The notes under the pieces are model-generated. The model was not told the DNA's origin and did not search any database. It saw only the letters and a program-made list of their open reading frames with translations. DNA of 15,791 nucleotides from Bacteroidales bacterium (lineage in GTDB: Bacteria > Bacteroidota > Bacteroidia > Bacteroidales > UBA932): NCBI GenBank assembly GCA_024683255.1, contig JAIKYL010000008.1, forward strand, positions 1 to 15,791. The letters run 5' to 3'. The translations under genes and the position numbers were made by a program. Of this stretch, positions 10,026 through 15,791 are shown one piece after another (positions within the stretch are counted from its first letter, which is position 1; each line of letters begins with the position of its first letter).

Positions 10026-11591
10026 ATGAAGAATACCCTCTGCCTGCTGGCAGTCCTGTGCCTCCTGGCCGGCTGCGCTTCCACCGGGGAACCGGGTTCC
10101 CAGGTGGCCGTTAATCCCCTCACTTATACGGATATTCCGGACCCGGATATCGTCCGCGTGGGTAATGACTATTACATGGTAAGCACCACCATGTACTTCT
10201 GCCCCGGCGCCCCCATCATGCATTCCAAAGACCTGGTGCACTGGCGCATAATCAATTATGTGTACGACGTAATTGAGGATGACGACAAGTATAACCTCCA
10301 GAATGAGCAGAATGCTTATGGCAAGGGCCAGTGGGCAGCCACGCTGCGCTATCACAAGGGCACCTGGTACTGCCTCTTTGTGGCCAACGACCAGCACAAG
10401 ACCTATCTCTACAAGACCAAAAACATAGAGAAAGGCCCCTGGAAGCGCAACGAGATTGAAGGATTCTTCATGCACGACGCCTCGCTCCTCTTCGACGATG
10501 ACAACCGCCTGTGGGTGGCCTGGGGCAACGGAGAAATCCACCTGGTGGAACTGGAGCCGGACGGATCGGCCGTAAAAGCGGGAGCGCAGGAGAAGGTGAT
10601 CATCGACTCCCCGCGTCAGGGCTGGATGCTCCGGGCCGAAGGATCGCACCTGTACCATATCGGCGATTATTATTATGTGCTGGAAATTGACTGGCCCCGG
10701 GGTGGCGTACGTACGGCCACTTGCTGGCGCAGCAAGGACATAGAAGGCCCCTATGAGCGCAAAGTGGTACTGCAGGGCACTCTGGGTGGCCGTGGCGACG
10801 GCATCGCACAGGGTCCCATTGTGGACACGCAGTTTGGGGACTGGTATGCCGTCCAGTTCCAGGACCACGGCGCCGTGGGCCGCATTCCCACCGTCCAGCG
10901 CGTAACCTGGGTGGACGACTGGCCCATCATGGGCAATGACGGCGTACCGGAAGAGGAAGTTACCGTTAACTTGAAGGCCGATGGAGAAGACTACGTCTGG
11001 GACAACGACGAGTTCGATTCCTCCAAACTGGCCCTGGTGTGGCAGTGGAACCACAGGGAGCCGGAAGGCTGGTCCCTCACGGAGCGTCCGGGCTGGATGA
11101 AGCTAAGCGCCAACAGTTGCTGGTTCGGCCTGCCGGATGCCCGCGGAACCCTTACCCAACGCACCGTAGGGCCCCGCTGCGTGAGCGAGGTACTCATGGA
11201 TGCATCGGCCCTGGAGCCCGGTGACGAGGCAGGTATCTGCGCCTTCCAGAGCCGGAGCGCCCGTATCGGCATAGAAGTCTCCCGCGACGGCAGCCGTCTG
11301 GTCACCCTCCGGGAGAAAGAGGACATCCTCTCCCAGATGCCGCTGGAGGGAGATCAGGTATACTTCCGCATCCGCTACGTCTTTACGCCGATGGAAGAGG
11401 GAGACGTCCGCGACACGGCTTTCTTCAGCTGGTCCTCCGACGGAGAGAACTGGTACAACTTCAACTACGCCCTGGAGATGCGCTTTACGCTGGATTATTT
11501 CACCGGTTATCGTACCGGCCTGTACTGCTTCCACCGCGAAGGCCAGGGCGGCGCCGCGTACTTCGACTACTTCCACCAGTGGGTGTACTAA
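10026..11591 (+). CDS. GH43 glycosidase lipoprotein (alpha-L-arabinofuranosidase / beta-xylosidase type)
   Basis: This is a 521-residue protein. An in-frame GTG at 9903 would add 41 residues that include the promoter region, so ATG 10026 is the start; it gives the leader MKNTLCLLAVLCLLAGC with lipobox C17. The five-bladed propeller spans about 30-310 with the GH43 triad visible: general base D39 in IPDPDIV, pKa modulator D151 in FMHDASLLF, and general acid E205 in RAEGSHLY. PDIVRVGNDYYMVSTTM and GAPIMHSKDLVHW are typical family signatures; the latter recalls subfamily 12, though I cannot fix the subfamily. Residues about 325-521 form a C-terminal concanavalin-like domain, the same general type as the partial protein at the window start. 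Release of L-arabinofuranose or xylose from arabinoxylan is the likely role. It is followed by a terminator. Confidence 0.94.
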   Translation: MKNTLCLLAVLCLLAGCASTGEPGSQVAVNPLTYTDIPDPDIVRVGNDYYMVSTTMYFCPGAPIMHSKDLVHWRIINYVYDVIEDDDKYNLQNEQNAYGKGQWAATLRYHKGTWYCLFVANDQHKTYLYKTKNIEKGPWKRNEIEGFFMHDASLLFDDDNRLWVAWGNGEIHLVELEPDGSAVKAGAQEKVIIDSPRQGWMLRAEGSHLYHIGDYYYVLEIDWPRGGVRTATCWRSKDIEGPYERKVVLQGTLGGRGDGIAQGPIVDTQFGDWYAVQFQDHGAVGRIPTVQRVTWVDDWPIMGNDGVPEEEVTVNLKADGEDYVWDNDEFDSSKLALVWQWNHREPEGWSLTERPGWMKLSANSCWFGLPDARGTLTQRTVGPRCVSEVLMDASALEPGDEAGICAFQSRSARIGIEVSRDGSRLVTLREKEDILSQMPLEGDQVYFRIRYVFTPMEEGDVRDTAFFSWSSDGENWYNFNYALEMRFTLDYFTGYRTGLYCFHREGQGGAAYFDYFHQWVY

Positions 11592-11614
11592 ACTGATTAT
11601 CAGTAATATAAAAG

Positions 11615-11646
11615 ATTCTCCCTGTGATTCCGGTCACAGGGAGAAT
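11615..11646. terminator. Bidirectional terminator between convergent GH43 and GH51 genes
   Basis: Perfect 13-bp arms (11615-11627 and 11634-11646; ATTCTCCCTGTGA and its complement) enclose a 6-base loop, TTCCGG. TTCTTTAAA follows on the plus strand, and AAAAGA precedes it, giving a T-rich run on the minus strand. Its position in the 81-base gap between converging genes fits a shared terminator. Confidence 0.9.
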
Positions 11647-11672
11647 TCTTTAAATACCTGTAAACGAGTTGA

Positions 11673-13208
11673 TTACTTCACTTCCAGCACCACCACGGAG
11701 GCGGCGGGGAGGGTGAGCTTCACGGTTTTGCCGGAGACCTTGGCGCCGGAGAATGCGGCGGGAGCCACCTCGGGGGCCTTGCCGAAGTCGTTGTAGGCGT
11801 TGATCTTGGCGGCCTGGAGGATTTCTCCGGAAACGGTCTTGGGCTTGAGCTGGTCAAAAGAGAGCTCCACCGTCACGGGCTTGTCCAGGGACGGATTGGC
11901 CAGGGAGACGTGCAGGGCGCCGGCGGCGTCGCGGGAGGCGCAGGCGCTGAAATTCTCCATCACGCGTCCTTCGGCCGATACAAAGGTACCGCAGCTGTAC
12001 TCCGAAGGCACATAAGTGGCGTTCTGGTGCACGTTGAACATGCGGAACACGTGGTAGGTGGGCGTGAGGACCATCTGGGGACCCTTGGTGAGGATCATGG
12101 CCTGCAGCACGTTCACGATCTGGGCGATGTTGGCCATCTTAAGGCGGTCCGTATGTTTCTGGAAGATGTTGAGGGACAGGGCGGCCACCATGGCGTCGCG
12201 CATGGTGTTCTGCTGGAACAGGTGGCCGGGGTTGTAGCCGGGTTCCACATCGAACCAGGTGCCCCACTCGTCCAGCAGGAGAGCAACCCGCTTGTCCGGG
12301 TCGAAGGCGTCCATGATGGCTTCGTGGTTGCGGAGGACCTCGTCAATCTCCACGCTCTTGGCCAGTACGTTGTAATACTCTTCCGGGGTGAAGTCCGTGG
12401 CCGATCCCTTGCTGCCCGTCCAACCCTTGCAGGTATAATAATGCAGGGAGAGGCCGTCCATCTTGTCGCGGTCCTTCTGCATCATGGTACGGGTCCAGGC
12501 ATAGTCGTAGTCGGATGCGCCGCAAGCCACCTTGAAGAGGCGGTTCTCCCCGTAGTTGCGGGAATAGAGGGCGTAACGCTTATACACATCGGCATAATAA
12601 TCGGCCGTCATGTCTCCGCCGCAGCCCCAGGTCTCGTTGCCAACGCCCAGGTATTTCACCTTCCAGGGCTTCTCTCGGCCGTTCTTGGCGCGGAGTTCGG
12701 CCATGGAGCCGTTCTCCGCCGTCATGTATTCCACCCACTTGGCGAGCTCTTCCACGGTGCCGGAGCCGATGTTGCCGCTGATGTAGGGCTCCGTGCCCAG
12801 CATCTCGCAGAGATTCAGGAATTCGTGCGTGCCGAAGGAGTTGTCCTCCACTGTGCTGCCCCAGTTGTTGTTCACCAGCTTGGGCCGGTTTTCCTTGGGG
12901 CCGATGCCGTCCATCCAGTGGTATTCATCTGCAAAGCAGCCGCCGGGCCAGCGGAGCACGGGCACCTTGAGGGCCTTCAGGGCCTCCAGCACATCCGTGC
13001 GATAGCCGTCCACGTTGGGAATGGAGGAATCCGGGCCCACCCAGATGCCTTCATAGATGCATCGGCCCAGATGCTCTGAGAACTGACCGTAAATCTCGGC
13101 CGGAATCACGGGTTGGTCCTGGGCGGTTTCCCGCACGGACACTTTCACCTGGGCCTGGGCCCCCAGCGAAACGGCAAGCGCCGAAAGGAGAAGGATAATT
13201 TTCTTCAT
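11673..13208 (-). CDS. GH51 alpha-L-arabinofuranosidase, secreted
   Basis: This 511-residue protein has a cleavable signal peptide ([20 protein letters not shown]), so unlike its GH neighbours it is probably soluble in the periplasm. GH51 hallmarks are visible: [21 protein letters not shown] (in two parts, 38-58), [14 protein letters not shown] (85-98), the acid/base E192 in [10 protein letters not shown], the HYYT segment (256-259) and the nucleophile E314 in LLDEWGTW. The barrel is followed by a C-terminal beta-sandwich (about 395-511). Length and both catalytic Glu are normal. It would remove alpha-1,2/1,3-linked L-arabinofuranose from arabinoxylan or arabinan oligosaccharides. It is transcribed divergently from the aldose epimerase gene and convergently with GH43. 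Confidence 0.96.
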   Translation of the reverse strand: MKKIILLLSALAVSLGAQAQVKVSVRETAQDQPVIPAEIYGQFSEHLGRCIYEGIWVGPDSSIPNVDGYRTDVLEALKALKVPVLRWPGGCFADEYHWMDGIGPKENRPKLVNNNWGSTVEDNSFGTHEFLNLCEMLGTEPYISGNIGSGTVEELAKWVEYMTAENGSMAELRAKNGREKPWKVKYLGVGNETWGCGGDMTADYYADVYKRYALYSRNYGENRLFKVACGASDYDYAWTRTMMQKDRDKMDGLSLHYYTCKGWTGSKGSATDFTPEEYYNVLAKSVEIDEVLRNHEAIMDAFDPDKRVALLLDEWGTWFDVEPGYNPGHLFQQNTMRDAMVAALSLNIFQKHTDRLKMANIAQIVNVLQAMILTKGPQMVLTPTYHVFRMFNVHQNATYVPSEYSCGTFVSAEGRVMENFSACASRDAAGALHVSLANPSLDKPVTVELSFDQLKPKTVSGEILQAAKINAYNDFGKAPEVAPAAFSGAKVSGKTVKLTLPAASVVVLEVK

Positions 13209-13256
13209 ATTGGTTGAGGTTATTAATTATTGCTGTTCATTCTACCCTACTTTCAA

Positions 13257-13264
13257 CAAAAATA
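13257..13264 (-). promoter_or_regulatory. -7 box (TATTTTTG on the minus strand) for the GH51 gene
   Basis: CAAAAATA on the plus strand reads TATTTTTG on the minus strand, matching TAnnTTTG, and lies 49 bases upstream of the GH51 start. No clear -33 box is seen. It is only two bases from the divergent -7 box at 13267-13274. Confidence 0.55.
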
Positions 13265-13266
13265 CG

Positions 13267-13274
13267 TATATTTG
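13267..13274 (+). promoter_or_regulatory. -7 box (TATATTTG) for the aldose epimerase gene
   Basis: TATATTTG fits TAnnTTTG and lies 59 bases before the ATG at 13334, leaving an AT-rich leader of about 53 bases. A -33 TTTG at the expected spacing is absent. It is arranged back to back with the GH51 -7 box. Confidence 0.55.
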
Positions 13275-13333
13275 AGGACAGAATTATATCAATTTTTATT
13301 CATAAGTATTTAATTTTAATTTTTCCATACATT

Positions 13334-14479
13334 ATGCGTAAACTTCTTATTATCTGCGCCGGCGCCGCCCTGCTTCTGGCAGCCTGCGCCCCAAAGGAGC
13401 AGAAGGCCGCTCTAACCGCTTCCGGCCTGGATCCCAAGAACTTTGAAAACACTTATAACGGCGCCTCCACGGCCCTTTATACCCTCAACAACGAGAATGG
13501 CATGGAGGTTTGCATCACCAACTTCGGCGGTCGCATCGTCTCCATCGTGGTCCCGGACCGGGACGGCAACATGCGGGACGTGGTGCTGGGCTTCGACAAG
13601 GTGGAAGACTACTTCCCGGAGAACAATCAGACGGACTTCGGCGCCTCCATCGGCCGATATGCCAACCGCATCAACCAGGGACAGATTACCCTGGACGGTG
13701 AAACCTACCAGCTGCCGCAGAACAACTTCGGCCACTGCCTCCACGGCGGTCCCACCGGCTGGCAGTATCAGGTATATGATGTAGTAGAGGCCGATGCCAA
13801 ACACGTAAAGCTCTGCCGCGTTTCCCCGGACGGAGACAACAACTTCCCCGGCAATGTGAAGGCCTTTGTAACCTACACCCTCACGGATGACAATAAGATT
13901 GACATCCAGTATGAGGCCACCACGGACAAGACCACGGTCATCAACATGACCAACCACTCGTACTTCAACCTGGCCGGCGCACCCGACACTCACCGCATTG
14001 TGGACGAGGTGCTGTACGTGAACGCCAGCAACTTCACCCCCGTGGACGAGACTTACATGACCACCGGAGAAATCCGCCCGGTAGCCGGCACACCGTTCGA
14101 CTACACCACCTCCCACCTCATCAGCGACAATATTACGGCCGATGATGAGCAGATCCGTTTCGGCAACGGCTTTGACCACAACTGGGTTCTGGACAACAAC
14201 CGGGACATCAACGTGATTGCCGCCTGCCTGTACAACCCGGTGAACGGCATCAAGCTCTGCGTCTATACGGACGAGCCCGGCATCCAGGTGTACTCCGGCA
14301 ACTTCCTGGACGGCACCGTAAAGGGTAAGAAGGGTATTGTTTACCAGCAGCGCACCGGCATCTGCCTGGAGACCCAGAAGTATCCGGACACGCCCAACAA
14401 GCCCGAATGGCCGTCGGCCGTGTTACGTCCCGGCGAGAAGTACACCAGTCACTGCATATTCGCTTTCACTACGGAATAA
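13334..14479 (+). CDS. galM: Aldose 1-epimerase (mutarotase), lipoprotein form
   Basis: This 381-residue protein interconverts alpha and beta anomers of aldoses such as galactose, arabinose or xylose. The frame is open back to 13214, but ATG 13334 lies after the -7 box and begins a proper leader (MRKLLIICAGAALLLAAC, lipobox LAAC at C18), so this is the start. Family motifs: FGGRIVSIVVPDRDG (64-78), GASIGRYANRI (103-113, R108), FGHCLHGG with H137, NHSYFNL with catalytic acid H208, FDHNW with D281, and the catalytic base E346 in GICLETQKYPD. All key residues of the Lactococcus GalM set are recognisable. Being lipid-anchored outside the cytoplasm, it would act on sugars released in the periplasm or at the surface rather than in the cytosolic Leloir pathway. 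Confidence 0.95.
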   Translation: MRKLLIICAGAALLLAACAPKEQKAALTASGLDPKNFENTYNGASTALYTLNNENGMEVCITNFGGRIVSIVVPDRDGNMRDVVLGFDKVEDYFPENNQTDFGASIGRYANRINQGQITLDGETYQLPQNNFGHCLHGGPTGWQYQVYDVVEADAKHVKLCRVSPDGDNNFPGNVKAFVTYTLTDDNKIDIQYEATTDKTTVINMTNHSYFNLAGAPDTHRIVDEVLYVNASNFTPVDETYMTTGEIRPVAGTPFDYTTSHLISDNITADDEQIRFGNGFDHNWVLDNNRDINVIAACLYNPVNGIKLCVYTDEPGIQVYSGNFLDGTVKGKKGIVYQQRTGICLETQKYPDTPNKPEWPSAVLRPGEKYTSHCIFAFTTE

Positions 14480-14485
14480 ACAAAC

Positions 14486-14515
14486 GAGTCGCGACCCTCC
14501 CCAAGGTCGCGACTC
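14486..14515 (+). terminator. Hairpin after the aldose epimerase gene
   Basis: Perfect 11-bp arms (14486-14496 and 14505-14515, GAGTCGCGACC and its complement) enclose an 8-base C-rich loop and start six bases after the stop codon. The stem is very GC-rich, but the sequence after it (TGGTATATAAAA) lacks a U tract. It is probably a terminator or 3' stabiliser. Confidence 0.7.
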
Positions 14516-14542
14516 TGGTATATAAAACGAACTTAACAAATA

Positions 14543-14566
14543 GACTTTGAAGAATTCTTCATAGTC
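14543..14566. repeat. 24-bp near-perfect palindrome in the leader of the GH127 gene
   Basis: The two 12-base halves (GACTTTGAAGAA and TTCTTCATAGTC) are reverse complements except for one T-T mismatch. The inner 14 bases (14548-14561) are perfectly palindromic. The element sits 105 bases upstream of the GH127 start in a 191-base AT-rich gap. It could be an operator for a dimeric regulator or an RNA hairpin with an AAUU loop. Confidence 0.6.
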
Positions 14567-14573
14567 CAATAGC

Positions 14574-14588
14574 AAAGGTATAACCTTT
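14574..14588. repeat. Short inverted repeat AAAGGT-ATA-ACCTTT
   Basis: Perfect 6-bp arms enclose a 3-base centre, eight bases after the 24-bp palindrome. It may be a second half of a composite operator, or chance in AT-rich sequence. Confidence 0.35.
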
Positions 14589-14607
14589 AAATTATAAAAA
14601 CAAATTT

Positions 14608-14655
14608 ATTTACAACTTTTAACCAATTAAATATTTTTAGTAATAAGTTGTAAGT
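14608..14655. repeat. Spaced inverted repeat just upstream of the GH127 start
   Basis: TTACAACTT (14610-14618) and AAGTTGTAA (14645-14653) are exact reverse complements 26 bases apart, extendable by two further pairs including a G-T. Between them is TATTTTTA (14632-14639), one base off the -7 consensus, 31 bases before the ATG at 14671. The repeat could flank a promoter or fold in the leader RNA. Confidence 0.4.
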
Positions 14656-14670
14656 TATAAAACGTTGAAC

Positions 14671-15791
14671 ATGATGCGCTTCCAATTATTAACGCTTGCC
14701 GTCATTGTATGCCTGGCAGGAGCCTGCAACACGCAAAAAGAGCAGCCCGGGCACGGTTATCCCATAGATCCGGTCTCTTTCACCCAGGTGAAAGTGGAAG
14801 AAAACTCCTTCTGGGGACAGCGCCTTAAGGCTTCCCGTGAGGTAACCATTCCGCTGGCCTTCTCCAAGTGCGAGGAAACCGGACGCTATCGGAACTTTGA
14901 ACAGGCCGCCCAGCAGATGGCCTCCACGGAGAACCTGGGCTTCCCGCCCAGCGGCTTCCCCTTTGACGACACGGATGTTTACAAGACCATCGAGGGCGCC
15001 AGCTACCAGCTGCAAACCTATCCGGATGCAAAACTGGAAGCCTACATAGACAGCGTGCTGGCCATCGTGGCCACCGCACAGGAGCCGGACGGCTACCTGT
15101 ACACGCCGCGCACCATGAATCCGGAGCATCCGCATCCCTGGTCCGGCCTCACCCGCTGGAGCGAAGTGGAAGGCGGCAGCCATGAGTTCTACAACCTGGG
15201 ACACATGCTGGAAGCGGCCGTGGCGCATTATCAGGCCACCGGCAAGCGCAATTTCCTGGATATAGCCATCCGCTATGCAGACTGCGTGGTCCGGGAGATC
15301 GGCGAGGGAGAAGGGCAGACCTGCGTGGTTCCCGGTCATCAGATTGCCGAAATGGGCCTTGCGAAGCTGTACCTGGCCACCGGGGACAAAAAGTACCTGG
15401 ACCAGGCCAAGTTCTTCCTGGACAAGCGCGGCACCACCAAGATCCGCCAGGCGTATAGTCAGTCGCACAAGCCGGTCCTTGAGCAGGACGAGGCGGTGGG
15501 ACACGCCGTACGCGCCGCCTACATGTACGCCGGAATGGCCGATGTGGCCGCCCTCACGGGAGACCCCTCCTACGTGGACGCCATAGACCGCATCTGGGAG
15601 AACATCGTGGAGAAGAAGCTCTACATCACCGGCGGCATCGGCGCCACGGGCAATGGCGAAGCCTTCGGCCCCAACTACTTCCTGCCCAACGCCACTTCTT
15701 ACTGCGAGACCTGCGCGGCCATCGGCAACGTTTATGTGAATTACCGCATGTTCCTCCTGCACGGGGACGCCAAGTATTTTGACGTGCTGGA
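14671..15791 (+). CDS. GH127-type beta-L-arabinofuranosidase lipoprotein, 3' truncated by window
   Basis: About 373 codons are visible and the frame is open to the window end. ATG 14671 is followed directly by a second ATG at 14674; either gives a lipoprotein leader (QLLTLAVIVCLAGAC, Cys 19 or 18). The family (formerly DUF1680) is shown by the (alpha/alpha)6-barrel motifs ENSFWGQRLKASREVTIP, GYLYTP, SHEFYNLGHMLEAAVAHY, GHAVRAAYMYAGMAD, YITGGIGATGNGEAFGP and YCETCAAIGNVY. E330 (in GNGEAFG) and E346/C348 (in CETC) have the same 16-residue spacing as the acid/base E322 and zinc ligands E338/C340 of HypBA1. The expected later Cys-Cys motif with the nucleophile lies beyond the window. It would cleave beta-L-arabinofuranosides; some relatives act on other pectic sugars. 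Confidence 0.92.
   Translation, partial: MMRFQLLTLAVIVCLAGACNTQKEQPGHGYPIDPVSFTQVKVEENSFWGQRLKASREVTIPLAFSKCEETGRYRNFEQAAQQMASTENLGFPPSGFPFDDTDVYKTIEGASYQLQTYPDAKLEAYIDSVLAIVATAQEPDGYLYTPRTMNPEHPHPWSGLTRWSEVEGGSHEFYNLGHMLEAAVAHYQATGKRNFLDIAIRYADCVVREIGEGEGQTCVVPGHQIAEMGLAKLYLATGDKKYLDQAKFFLDKRGTTKIRQAYSQSHKPVLEQDEAVGHAVRAAYMYAGMADVAALTGDPSYVDAIDRIWENIVEKKLYITGGIGATGNGEAFGPNYFLPNATSYCETCAAIGNVYVNYRMFLLHGDAKYFDVL

Noticed and set aside
11910..13079. 389-codon plus-strand open frame antisense to GH51
   Set aside because: GH51 on the minus strand has both catalytic Glu and normal length; the antisense protein is His/Val/Gly-rich without motifs.
14573..14608. Minus-strand -7-like matches (TACCTTTG at 14580-14573, TAAATTTG at 14608-14601) suggesting an antisense RNA
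   Set aside because: The stretch is very AT-rich, so such short matches are expected by chance. No -33 box or transcript boundary is visible, and the 14486-14515 hairpin would stop reading into galM.

Overview
The window looks like a stretch of a Bacteroidota (Bacteroidales-type, gut or rumen) genome. GC-rich coding sequence is separated by short AT-rich gaps. Four gaps carry a TAnnTTTG -7 box typical of Bacteroidetes promoters. Shine-Dalgarno sequences are weak or absent, and many enzymes are secreted lipoproteins. The gene content is that of a plant cell-wall polysaccharide utilisation region, best explained by decorated (feruloylated, arabinosylated) xylan or a related arabinose-rich polymer. 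No SusC/SusD pair and no hybrid two-component regulator lie inside the window, so the uptake and classical sensing parts, if present, are outside it.

Layout. Positions 1-4907 are a tightly packed plus-strand gene run: the end of a protein with a concanavalin-like C-terminal domain, a small secreted Asp-box/propeller-like protein, two tandem paralogous CE1-type esterases (one with a cleavable signal peptide, one a lipoprotein) and a type-B carboxylesterase lipoprotein. A strong hairpin at 4941-4986 closes it. Positions 5054-7509 hold a regulatory island: an ECF sigma factor, an overlapping gene for an apparent inner-membrane anti-sigma-like protein fused to an outer-membrane beta-barrel domain, and an unrecognised lipoprotein with its own -7 box. 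Positions 7516-11591 hold a GH95 enzyme and a GH43 enzyme. Each is preceded by a nearly identical promoter block at exactly the same distance from the start codon, and each has a similar lipoprotein leader. A bidirectional terminator separates them from a minus-strand GH51 arabinofuranosidase (11673-13208). That gene diverges from a lipoprotein aldose 1-epimerase (13334-14479) across back-to-back -7 boxes. After another hairpin and an AT-rich leader full of dyads, a GH127-type beta-L-arabinofuranosidase (14671 onward) runs off the window end.

How the parts fit. The esterases would remove feruloyl or acetyl groups. GH43 and GH51 would remove alpha-L-arabinofuranose, GH127 beta-L-arabinofuranose, and GH95 L-fucose or L-galactose. 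The epimerase would equilibrate the released sugar anomers. This set matches what is needed for highly decorated cereal xylan, but substrate assignment is inference. The most unusual items are the sigma/TM-linker-barrel/lipoprotein island and the duplicated promoter-plus-leader cassette in front of two unrelated glycosidases.
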